DNA of 64,000 nucleotides from Solimonas sp. K1W22B-7 (GTDB lineage Bacteria; Pseudomonadota; Gammaproteobacteria; Nevskiales; Nevskiaceae): contig NZ_CP031704.1 in NCBI RefSeq assembly GCF_003428335.1, positions 2,294,001-2,358,000 on the forward strand, written 5' to 3'. Both the position numbers and the translations under genes were made by a program. The notes beneath the pieces are model-generated. The model saw nothing but the letters and a program-made list of their open reading frames with translations. It had not been told where the DNA came from and ran no database searches. This document shows positions 56,805 to 64,000 of the stretch, piece by piece (position 1 is the stretch's first letter; each line of letters begins with the position of its first letter).

Positions 56805-57857
56805 ATGGCTGCCCCCGTCGTCCTTGCCATCGACGCCATGAGCGGCGATCACGGCTACCCGGTAGTCGTGGACGCCGCTCTGTCGTCGTTGCGGGAGCAC
56901 CCGCTGCTGCAGCTGATCCTCGTCGGCGACGAGGGCAGGCTGCGTGCCGCACTGGCCGAGCGCAAGCACGCCGGCGATCCGCGACTGACGCTGCAGCACG
57001 CCAGCGAAGTCGTGGAGATGGACGAGTCACCGTCCAAGTCGCTGCGCAACAAGAAGGATTCCTCGATGCGCGTGGCCATCAACCTGGTCAAGGAAGGCCG
57101 CGCGCGCGGTGCCGTTTCCGCCGGCAATACCGGCGCGCTGATGGCCACCGCCAAGTTCGTGCTCAAGACCCTGCCGGGCATCGACCGTCCGGCGATCATC
57201 TCCGCCATTCCCTCGGTCAACGGTCACGTCCACATGCTGGACCTGGGCGCCAATGCCGAGTGCGGCGCCGACCAGTTGGTGCAGTTCGCCGTGATGGGCG
57301 CGGCCATGGTCACCGCGGTGTACGGCATCGAGCGGCCCAAGGTCGCGCTGCTGAACATCGGCGAGGAAGAGATCAAGGGCAACGACACGATCAAGCTCGC
57401 AGCTTCGCTGCTGCAGCAGTCGGGCCTGAACTACATCGGCTTCGTCGAGGGCGACGGCATCTTCCTGCGTGACGTCGACGTGGTGGTCTGCGACGGCTTC
57501 GTCGGCAATGTCGCGCTGAAGACCGGCGAGGGTGTCGCCAAGCTGGTGCACCAGTTCATGAAGGAAGAGTTCACCCGCAACATCTTCACCAAGGCCGCGG
57601 CGGTGGCGGCGATGCCGGCGCTCAAGGCACTGGGACGGCGCATGGATCCACGCAACTACAACGGCGCCAGCTTTGCCGGCCTCACCGGCATCGTCGTCAA
57701 GTCCCATGGCAGCGCCGATGCGCAGGCCTTCGCCCATGCCATCGGCGTGGCGATCAAGGCGGTGGAGCAGGACATCCCGGCGCGCATCAGCAGCCTGCTG
57801 GGCGTGGTGCTCAAGCCTGCCGACGACGCTCCGCTGGGTGCCAGCGAAGCGGCCTGA
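56805..57857 (+). CDS. plsX: Phosphate acyltransferase PlsX
   Basis: This 350-aa enzyme converts acyl-ACP to acyl-phosphate in phospholipid synthesis. Motifs are IDAMSGDHGYPVVVDA, KDSSMRVAINLVKEG, AVSAGNTGALMATAKF and MLDLGANAECGADQLVQFA. rpmF-plsX is a conserved pair. fabH/fabD, which often follow, are not here: the next gene is gspF on the other strand. Confidence 0.96.
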   Translation: MAAPVVLAIDAMSGDHGYPVVVDAALSSLREHPLLQLILVGDEGRLRAALAERKHAGDPRLTLQHASEVVEMDESPSKSLRNKKDSSMRVAINLVKEGRARGAVSAGNTGALMATAKFVLKTLPGIDRPAIISAIPSVNGHVHMLDLGANAECGADQLVQFAVMGAAMVTAVYGIERPKVALLNIGEEEIKGNDTIKLAASLLQQSGLNYIGFVEGDGIFLRDVDVVVCDGFVGNVALKTGEGVAKLVHQFMKEEFTRNIFTKAAAVAAMPALKALGRRMDPRNYNGASFAGLTGIVVKSHGSADAQAFAHAIGVAIKAVEQDIPARISSLLGVVLKPADDAPLGASEAA

Positions 57858-57936
57858 GCTGTTCTCAGGGGCCTAGAGGCCCAGTCTCCTGTGTCCGCGG
57901 TCAGGCTGGCGTCCATGGGCGCTGCTGCGCAAAAGC

Positions 57937-58010
57937 AGTCCGCAAATAAACGCAAATGAACGCGAATGGAAGGCTGTCCATTTGCGTTGATTCGCGTTTA
58001 TTTGCGGACT
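57937..58010. repeat. 10-bp-unit palindromic repeat, copy 2
   Basis: Left-arm units CGCAAATAAA, CGCAAATGAA, CGCGAATGGA (57941-57970), a 6-bp loop, and three inverted right-arm units (57977-58006) are capped by AGTC/GACT. The outermost unit pairs perfectly. It lies between convergent plsX and gspF. Confidence 0.93.
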
Positions 58011-58046
58011 GAAGTCTTGGGGACAGCAGGCCCAGCAGGTCGACGG

Positions 58047-59258
58047 CTACTTGACCAGGTTGTTCAGGTCGAAGATCGGCAGCAGGATCGCCAGCACGAT
58101 CAGCATCACCATGCCGCCCATCGCCACGATCACCAGCGGCTCCAGTACGCCCATCATGGTGGCGACCAGGGTTTCCACTTCGCGCTCCTGGTTCTCGGCG
58201 GAGCGGTCGAGCATTTCGTCGAGCTTGCCGGAGGTCTCGCCGCTGGCGATCAGGTGGATCGCGATCGGCGGGAACAACTTGCTCGCATTGAGCGAGCGCG
58301 ACAGCGTGGCGCCCTCGCGCACCTTGATCGCGGCGTCTTCGATGGCGTCGCGCATCGGCAGGTTGTCGACCACCTGCGTGCCGATACGCATGGCGTCCAG
58401 GATCGGCACGCCGCTGCCGAACAGGATGCCGAGCGTGCGCGTGAAGCGACCGGTGTTGGCGCCGCGTGTCAGCCGGCCCACCAGAGGCAGGCGCAGGATG
58501 AAGCGGTGCACTTTTCGCTTGAAGGGATCGGCGCGCATCATGCGCGAGAACACCACGGCACCCGCCACCAGCAGCAGGGCCACATAGATGCCGTAGTTGC
58601 GCAGGAACGCCGAGGCGCCGATCAGGGCCTTGGTCAGCGGCGGCAGCTCGGTGTCGATGCTGTCGAACACCGAGACCACCTGCGGCACGACGTAGGTCAG
58701 CATCACCACCAGCACGCCGACCGCGACGATCGCGAGAATAGTCGGGTACACCGCCGCCAGCATCATCTTGCTGCGCATCGCCTGGCGCTTCTCGACGTAT
58801 TCGGCAAGGCGTTCGAGGATGTAGTCGAGCTTGCCGGACTGCTCGCCGGCCTCCACCGTGGCGCGGAACAGCGGCGGGAAGGCGTTGGGGAACTGGTTCA
58901 GCGACATCGCCAGGCTGTTGCCCTCGATCACGCCGGAACGCACGCCCAGGGCGACGCGCTGTACGCGCTTGCTTTCGCTCTGCTCGGCGACGGCGGTCAG
59001 GGCCTCGTCCAGCGGCAGGCCGGAACGAACCAGGATCGCCAGCTGGCGCGTGAACAGCGACAGCTCGGTGTGGCTGATGCCGCCGCCACCCTGGAACGAC
59101 AGGCCGCCGCTCTTGCGCTCGGCCACCTCGGTGACGTCCAGCGGCGACAGTCCGCGGTCACGCAGCAGCTGCCGCGCCTGGCGCGGGGTGTCGCCTTCGA
59201 TCAGGCCCTTGACCTGGCGGCCGCGCGCATCCAGCGCGCTGTACTCGAAGGCGGACAT
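58047..59258 (-). CDS. gspF: Type II secretion inner-membrane platform protein GspF
   Basis: This 403-aa protein has the two GspF domains, each a cytoplasmic helix bundle followed by membrane segments: LSLFTRQLAILVRSGLPLDEAL and RFTRTLGILFGSGVPILDAM are the paired signatures. It forms the inner-membrane platform of the T2SS with GspE. It follows gspE by 7 bp. After it the operon ends at a repeat element; no gspG-M genes are downstream. Confidence 0.95.
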   Translation of the reverse strand: MSAFEYSALDARGRQVKGLIEGDTPRQARQLLRDRGLSPLDVTEVAERKSGGLSFQGGGGISHTELSLFTRQLAILVRSGLPLDEALTAVAEQSESKRVQRVALGVRSGVIEGNSLAMSLNQFPNAFPPLFRATVEAGEQSGKLDYILERLAEYVEKRQAMRSKMMLAAVYPTILAIVAVGVLVVMLTYVVPQVVSVFDSIDTELPPLTKALIGASAFLRNYGIYVALLLVAGAVVFSRMMRADPFKRKVHRFILRLPLVGRLTRGANTGRFTRTLGILFGSGVPILDAMRIGTQVVDNLPMRDAIEDAAIKVREGATLSRSLNASKLFPPIAIHLIASGETSGKLDEMLDRSAENQEREVETLVATMMGVLEPLVIVAMGGMVMLIVLAILLPIFDLNNLVK

Positions 59259-59265
59259 TGCTGGT

Positions 59266-60750
59266 TCAGTCCTCGATCGTCACGCGCAGCACTTCGCGCA
59301 AGGTGGTCTTGCCGTTGAGGACCTTGTTGCGGCCCGACTGGATGATGCCGGGGCCGCGCGAACGGGCGTAGGCTTCCATCGCCTGCTCGGAAGACTCGTC
59401 GTGGATCATGCTCTCGAGCTGGCGGTCGATCTCGATGATCTCGTGGATGCCGCTGCGGCCGAGAAAGCCGGTGTGGCGGCAGGCCGGGCAGCCCACCGGC
59501 TTGTACAGCGTCAGCGGCGGCGCCAGTTCCACGCCCAGCTGTTCCTTTTCGACGACGCTGGCCTCGTAAGGCACCTTGCAGTGCTTGCACAGCGAGCGCA
59601 CCAGGCGCTGCGCCATCAGACCGATCAGCGAGGAGGAAAGCTGGTAGGGCTCCACGCCCATGTCGCGCAGGCGCGTCACGGCGCCCACCGCGGTGTTGGT
59701 ATGCAGGGTCGACAAGACCAGATGGCCGGTCTGCGAGGCCTGCACCGCGATCTGCGCGGTTTCAAGGTCACGGATTTCGCCGACCATCACCACGTCGGGG
59801 TCCTGGCGCAGGATCGCGCGCAGGCCGCGCGCGAAGGTCATCTCGACCTTGGTGTTGACCTGGGTCTGGCCGATGCCGTCGATGTAGTACTCGATCGGGT
59901 CTTCGACCGTCATGATGTTGCGGCTGCGGTCGTTGAGTACCGACAGGCCGGAGTACAGCGTGGTGGTCTTGCCCGAGCCGGTGGGGCCGGTGACCAGCAT
60001 GATGCCGTAGGGGCGGAACAGGATGCGCCGCATGACGGCGATCTGCTCCTCGTCCAGGCCCAGCTGTTCCAGGTCGAGGCGCTCGGCCTGCTTGTCGAGG
60101 ATACGCATCACCACGCGCTCGTTGTGCGCGCCGGTGGGGATGGTCGAAACGCGCAGGTCGACCTTGCGGCCGCCGAAGGCGCGCGAAATGCGGCCGTCCT
60201 GCGGCAGGCGCTTCTCGGCGATGTCGAGCTTGGCCATGACCTTGATGCGCGACACCAGGCGCGGGGCCAACTGCCGGGGCGGGGACAGCACCTCGCGCAG
60301 CACGCCGTCGACGCGGAAGCGGATCTGCAGGCGGCTCTCGAAGCTTTCGATATGGATGTCCGAGGCGTTTTCCTTGATCGCCTCGACCAGCAGGCCGTTG
60401 ATGAACTTGATCACCGGCGCGTCGTCGCTGGATTCCAGCAGGTCCTGGTTTTCGCTCAGGGCCTGGGCCAGGGAGCCAAGGTCGGCTTCCTCCTCGCCCA
60501 GTCCGTCCATCAGGCTGGAACTGGCCGAGGTCTGGCCCTCGTAGGTCTTCTGCAGCAGCGCGTCGAACTCCTGCGCGCTGACGTTCTGCAGGCGCAGCGG
60601 CCGGCCGACGAAGCGACGGGTTTCCTGGATCGCATCGACACCGACACCGGGTCGGGCCGCCACCAGCACGTGCTCGCCCTGGTCCTCGGTGACGATCAGG
60701 CCGTGGCGCTTGGCGAAAGCGAACGGCGGGCGCCGCAATGCGATTTCCAT
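59266..60750 (-). CDS. gspE: Type II secretion ATPase GspE
   Basis: This 494-aa secretion ATPase powers pseudopilus assembly. The Walker A motif is GPTGSGKTTT (K261), the Asp box IMTVEDPIEYY, Walker B VVMVGEIRDLETA and the His box STLHTNTA. The C-terminal zinc-binding region has the CKHC and CPAC pairs. The N-terminal N1E domain (about 1-90) is present. Lies between gspD and gspF. Confidence 0.96.
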   Translation of the reverse strand: MEIALRRPPFAFAKRHGLIVTEDQGEHVLVAARPGVGVDAIQETRRFVGRPLRLQNVSAQEFDALLQKTYEGQTSASSSLMDGLGEEEADLGSLAQALSENQDLLESSDDAPVIKFINGLLVEAIKENASDIHIESFESRLQIRFRVDGVLREVLSPPRQLAPRLVSRIKVMAKLDIAEKRLPQDGRISRAFGGRKVDLRVSTIPTGAHNERVVMRILDKQAERLDLEQLGLDEEQIAVMRRILFRPYGIMLVTGPTGSGKTTTLYSGLSVLNDRSRNIMTVEDPIEYYIDGIGQTQVNTKVEMTFARGLRAILRQDPDVVMVGEIRDLETAQIAVQASQTGHLVLSTLHTNTAVGAVTRLRDMGVEPYQLSSSLIGLMAQRLVRSLCKHCKVPYEASVVEKEQLGVELAPPLTLYKPVGCPACRHTGFLGRSGIHEIIEIDRQLESMIHDESSEQAMEAYARSRGPGIIQSGRNKVLNGKTTLREVLRVTIED

Positions 60751-60760
60751 GGCAGACCGC

Positions 60761-62827
60761 TCAGTTCGTGGCGGGCGGAGCGGGCGGCTGCGGACGCGCC
60801 TGACCGGCGACGGAGGGCGGCGGGACCTGCTGTTCCGTCACTGGCGGCGGTGGCGGGGCATCGCTCATCAGCACGTCATAGGGCTTCAGCATCGGTTGGC
60901 GGCCGGTGGACTGGGTCACCTTCGCCGAGTCGATCTGCGCCTGGCGCACGGCGTCGTACTTCTTGCGCGTGTAGTAGTCGGCCTCGGACTGCTTGCGCAG
61001 GATCGTGGGGCGGATGAACACCATCAGGTTGCTCTTGTCCTTCTTGACCGCCCGGGCCCGGAACAGGTTGCCGAGCAGCGGCAGGTCGCCGAGGAAGGGC
61101 ACCTGGTTCTTGGAATCATTGAGCTTGTCGTCGGTCAGGCCGCCGATCACCAGCACCTGGCCGGTTTCCACCACCACGGTGTTGGTCAGGGTGCGCTTGT
61201 TGGTGGTCTGCTGCAGCGTGCTGTCGGCACTGGCGGTGAGGCTGGACGATTCCAGGTCGATCTTCAGCTTGACCACGTTGCCCTCGTTGATCTGCGGCGT
61301 GACGCCCAGGGTCAGGCCCACGTCCTTGCGCTCGATGGTCTGGAACGGGTTGACCGTGCTGGAGCCGGAACCGGTGTTGCTGAAGCTGCCGGTCAGGAAG
61401 GGCACTTCCTGGCCGACCGAGAACTTGGCTTCCTCGTTGTCCATCGTCAGCAGCGTTGGCGTCGACAGGATGTTGCTGCTGCCGTCGCCCTTGAGGGCCT
61501 TGAGCAGCAGGCCGAAGCTGGTGCCGTTGTCGTTGATGATGCCGCCCGCGGCGGTGGCGCCCAGGCCCAGCAGGGACAGTGCGGCGGTGGCGGTGTTGCC
61601 GGAACTGCTGCTGCTGTTGCCGAGCGCGCTGGCGGCGTTGCTCAGCGCCTGCGAGGTGCTGGGGTTGAGGATGCCGGCGGCGGCGATGCGCTCCTTGTTG
61701 AACACGGCCCAGTCCACGCCCAGCTGGTTGCTGGTGGTGGCACTGACCTCGGCGATGATCGCCTCCACCAGCACCTGCGAGCGCTGGATGTCGAGTTGGG
61801 CGATGACGTCGCGGATCTGGCGCATCGCCTTGGGCGGCGCGGTGATGATCAGGGCATTGGTGTCCTTGTCGGACAGCACGCGGATGCCGTCGCGGCCGCC
61901 GCCGCCGGAACTTGCGGCCGGGGCCGCGGCGGGCGCGGCGCCACCGGCGCTGCTCTTGCTGTCGGACTTGGCTACTTCCTGGGCATAGCCCTCCAGGATC
62001 GGCGCCAGGTTCTCGGCGGTGGCATAGCGCAGGTAGACCACCTGCGTGGCGCCGCCGTCGGTCACCGGCTGGTCGAGCTGGCGGATGATGTCGCGGTACT
62101 TGCCGCGCTCGGTACGGTCGCCGCCGATCAGCACGGAGTTGCTGCGCTCGTCGGCGATGATCGCGGTCTGGCGCATGCTCGGATCGGCCTGCTTGTCCTG
62201 CTGGGTGAGCGCGGTGAGGATGCGCACCACCTCGGCGGCGGAGGCATTCTCCAGCTTGAAGCTCTCGATGTCGCGATCGCCCACCTGGTCCATCTGGCGG
62301 ATCAGCTGCTCGAGGCGGCGCACGTTGGCGGCGCGGTCGGAGATGATCAGGATGTTGGAGGGCTGGTAGGCACCCAGGTGGCCCCACTGCGGGATCATCG
62401 GGCGCAGGATCGGCACCAGCTGCGTGGCCGAGACGTTTTGCACCGGGAAGACCTTGGTGACGATCTCGTCCTTGGCCAGGCCGCCGGCGTCGCCGCCGTA
62501 GGAGGAGCCCTCCCAGCGCGCATTGGTCTCGGGGATGATCTTGATCGTGTCGCCGGCCGGCACCGCCGCAAAGCCGTTGACCGCCAGCACCGCCAGGAAG
62601 GTTTCGTAGAGGCCGTCCGCCGACATCGGCGAGGACGAGATCACCGTGACCTTGCCCTTGACCCGGCTGTCGACGATGAAGTTCTTGCCGGTCACCTCGC
62701 TGACGGTGGCGATCAGCGTGCTGATCTCGGCGTCCTTCAGGTTCAGGGTGACGTCTGCCCGCGCCGGCAGGGACGCCAGGGCAAGGCAGAGCAGTACCGC
62801 GCGCATCGCGATTTTGAGCGGAGTCAT
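60761..62827 (-). CDS. gspD: Type II secretion outer-membrane secretin GspD
   Basis: This 688-aa secretin has a signal peptide (MTPLKIAMRAVLLCLALASL) and periplasmic N0-N3 domains (about 25-330) with ISTLIATVSEVTGKNFIVD. The C-domain (about 360-620) carries QVLVEAIIAEVSA, VPFLTG, the secretin signature VPFLGDLPLLGNLF and a long Gly/Ser/Asn stretch (about 400-440). It forms the outer-membrane channel. The Pro-rich C-terminal tail may bind a pilotin. Confidence 0.95.
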   Translation of the reverse strand: MTPLKIAMRAVLLCLALASLPARADVTLNLKDAEISTLIATVSEVTGKNFIVDSRVKGKVTVISSSPMSADGLYETFLAVLAVNGFAAVPAGDTIKIIPETNARWEGSSYGGDAGGLAKDEIVTKVFPVQNVSATQLVPILRPMIPQWGHLGAYQPSNILIISDRAANVRRLEQLIRQMDQVGDRDIESFKLENASAAEVVRILTALTQQDKQADPSMRQTAIIADERSNSVLIGGDRTERGKYRDIIRQLDQPVTDGGATQVVYLRYATAENLAPILEGYAQEVAKSDSKSSAGGAAPAAAPAASSGGGGRDGIRVLSDKDTNALIITAPPKAMRQIRDVIAQLDIQRSQVLVEAIIAEVSATTSNQLGVDWAVFNKERIAAAGILNPSTSQALSNAASALGNSSSSSGNTATAALSLLGLGATAAGGIINDNGTSFGLLLKALKGDGSSNILSTPTLLTMDNEEAKFSVGQEVPFLTGSFSNTGSGSSTVNPFQTIERKDVGLTLGVTPQINEGNVVKLKIDLESSSLTASADSTLQQTTNKRTLTNTVVVETGQVLVIGGLTDDKLNDSKNQVPFLGDLPLLGNLFRARAVKKDKSNLMVFIRPTILRKQSEADYYTRKKYDAVRQAQIDSAKVTQSTGRQPMLKPYDVLMSDAPPPPPVTEQQVPPPSVAGQARPQPPAPPATN

Positions 62828-62835
62828 TTCTTGTA

Positions 62836-63723
62836 CTAGTTCAGCGTGACGTTGACGGTTTGCGCCTGGCCACCGCGTTCGACGGTCAGGGCGAAATTGC
62901 TGGACTTGCTCAGGTCGCTGAGCATTTGCAGGGCCTTCTGGGCATTGTCCAATTCTATGCCATTGACCGCCGTGACCACGTCGCCGGGACGCAGGCCGAC
63001 GTTGTTGAACAGCTCGCGCTCGCGGCCGGGGTAGACGCGGTAGCCGCGCAGCTGGCCGTTGACGCTGGCCGGCTGCACGCGGATGTACTCCGAGGCGCGG
63101 GACGGGTCCTGCAGGATCTGGTCGCGGGCGGCCCCCAGGGTGGCGGCCGTGCCGGCGTCCACTGCCGTGCCGGTGTCCACCGGGCCGGAGGCGGCCACGC
63201 CACTGCTGCCCGGCTGGTCCTTGTTCAGGCGCAGGGTCTCGGCCTTGCCGTTGCGCATCAGCACCACGCGGTCGGCGAAGATCGCCTCCAGGGTCACGCC
63301 GCGGGCAAGATCGTCGCCGATGGCGTAGGGCTTCTCCTCGCCGGAACCGTCGGCGATCAGGGCGCGGGAGTCGTCGTTGCCGCGGCCGGCCAGGATGCCG
63401 ATCAGGGTCAGGTTCAGCCGGGTATCGGGGGCATTGTCGAGGTCGCTGGCGCCCGGCACCGCCTCGTAGCTGCCGAACAGGTTGGCGCCGGCGAGCCGTT
63501 CCACGTCGGCCGGGCCGGGGCCGGCCTGGGCGGCGGGGCGGGCGGCGGCGGCCGGGGCCGGCTGCCAGCGGCCGGCCTCGGGGACCGGCAGCAGGGTCCA
63601 GGCCAGGCGGGCCAGGGTGGCCGCGATCAGGGCCAGCAGCAGCAGGTTGGCCACCGGCGGCAAGCGCCGCCCATGGCGCTCGTAGGCCTGGGTCAGCTTA
63701 TGTAAAGGGAGTGCTGCGGTCAT
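62836..63723 (-). CDS. gspC: Type II secretion protein GspC
   Basis: This 295-aa protein links the inner-membrane platform to the secretin. It has an N-terminal span (about 24-45), a Pro/Ala-rich stretch, the HR domain (about 80-160; TRLNLTLIGILAGRGNDDSR, AIGDDL) and a C-terminal PDZ domain (about 205-290; GLRPGDVVTAVNGIEL). It is the first gene of gspC-D-E-F. A TATGAT -10 (63734-63729) with TGTTGC 17 bp upstream would begin transcription at or next to the ATG, so the mRNA may be nearly leaderless. Confidence 0.93.
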   Translation of the reverse strand: MTAALPLHKLTQAYERHGRRLPPVANLLLLALIAATLARLAWTLLPVPEAGRWQPAPAAAARPAAQAGPGPADVERLAGANLFGSYEAVPGASDLDNAPDTRLNLTLIGILAGRGNDDSRALIADGSGEEKPYAIGDDLARGVTLEAIFADRVVLMRNGKAETLRLNKDQPGSSGVAASGPVDTGTAVDAGTAATLGAARDQILQDPSRASEYIRVQPASVNGQLRGYRVYPGRERELFNNVGLRPGDVVTAVNGIELDNAQKALQMLSDLSKSSNFALTVERGGQAQTVNVTLN

Positions 63724-63728
63724 TCCGC

Positions 63729-63757
63729 ATCATAACCTGCGAGTGTGACGGGCAACA
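63729..63757 (-). promoter_or_regulatory. Candidate gspC promoter
   Basis: Read on the minus strand, TGTTGC (63757-63752), 17 bp, and TATGAT (63734-63729) are present. The -10 match is good and the -35 is weak. The predicted start nearly coincides with the gspC ATG. Confidence 0.45.
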
Positions 63758-63797
63758 CGTTGGAGCTTGCCATGGGCCTGCCGATCGCTGCGGCGGA

Positions 63798-63887
63798 GAC
63801 CGCCTGGGTGCAGGGCTATGTCCCGAGGCGCGCCGTGTACTAGATGTACATCAGCGACTCGGGACGCCGCCCTGCGCCCAGGCGGTC
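63798..63887. repeat. Three-stem palindrome upstream of gspC
   Basis: An outer 19-bp stem (GACCGCCTGGGTGCAGGGC at 63798-63816 with 63869-63887, 18 of 19 paired) encloses an 8-bp perfect stem (GTCCCGAG, 63820-63827, with 63858-63865) and a core hairpin TGTAC-TAGAT-GTACA (63836-63850). Pairing continues outward with one bulge. Confidence 0.9.
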
Positions 63888-63898
63888 CCGCCCTTCGG

Positions 63899-63995
63899 GT
63901 GCCCCGTCTTTGCGGCCATGCTGTGTTGCTCGTCAGTTACTTGGTCCCGCCAAGCGTCCTCCTCGCGCCTTGCCTGGCCGCAAATACGGGGGCAC
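63899..63995. repeat. Second palindrome next to the gspC-upstream element
   Basis: GTGCCCCGTCTTTGCGGCCA (63899-63918) pairs with 63975-63995 at 19 of 20 positions with one bulge. The centre holds CTTGG-TCCCG-CCAAG (63940-63954) and shares core words TTGCTCGTC and CCTTGCC with the exbB-exbD element. It lies at the window edge; what follows is unknown. Confidence 0.85.
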
Positions 63996-64000
63996 CGCAG

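Overview
The window is about 64 kb of a high-GC gammaproteobacterial chromosome. Gene order and protein content suggest a relative of the Nevskiales/Xanthomonadales, although no rRNA is present to confirm this. Supporting evidence includes the msbA-lpxK-ycaR-kdsB lipid A block, the rluC/maf/yceD-rpmF-plsX block next to rne, the gloB-methyltransferase-rnhA-dnaQ block, lon, mutS, fadBA and a type II secretion (gsp) operon. I saw no tRNA, rRNA, CRISPR array, IS element or prophage. This is core chromosome, with the novelty concentrated in fusions, small families and intergenic palindromes.

Layout. 1-4422: the distal part of a TonB2-type energy transduction operon (end of a TtpC-like protein, exbB2, exbD2, tonB2), closed by an unusual protein joining a TPR domain to a full DUF1329 domain. 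4429-9748: a DUF6918 protein divergent from an ABC1/UbiB-like kinase, a stand-alone DUF1329 paralogue, DUF2505, DUF2970 and a SURF1-like protein. 9842-14163 (minus): a ZIP-like/metal permease fusion translationally coupled to mutS. 14247-23116: a small membrane-anchored protein, a giant thioester alpha-2-macroglobulin, a DUF695-RraB protein and penicillin-binding protein 1C, all overlapping. 23259-27764: lon behind a sigma-32-like promoter, a phosphodiester glycosidase pair, an M50 protease and a 49-aa orphan. 27918-33358: gloB, methyltransferase, rnhA, dnaQ, a membrane protein of unknown function and DUF445. 33443-36193 (minus): an Abi-alpha (DUF4393)-like protein, an ArsR-methyltransferase fusion and a histone H1-like Lys/Ala protein. 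36749-41929: fadB, fadA, a lipoprotein sugar dehydrogenase and a MAPEG protein. 41937-44810 (minus): alpha/beta hydrolase, TetR regulator, enoyl-CoA hydratase and HIT protein. 44888-48724: msbA-lpxK-ycaR-kdsB. 48781-53118 (minus): ugd and rne. 53374-57857: rluC, HAD phosphatase, maf (minus), yceD, rpmF and plsX. 58047-63723 (minus): gspC-D-E-F.

Envelope biology dominates. TonB energises outer-membrane import; DUF1329, MsbA/LpxK/KdsB and GspC-F act on lipid, LPS and protein traffic; A2M-PBP1C defends and repairs the periplasm. RNA metabolism (RNase E, RluC, an RraB-like protein) and fatty-acid turnover (FadBA, PlsX) are the other themes.

The most unusual feature is the density and variety of long palindromes at gene ends. 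There are at least six kinds, including two copies of a hairpin built from 10-bp units (CGCAAATGAA-like) and a hairpin whose left arm is the 3' coding end of the DUF445 gene, copied in inverted orientation just after its stop codon. Several of these elements overlap or supply stop codons.
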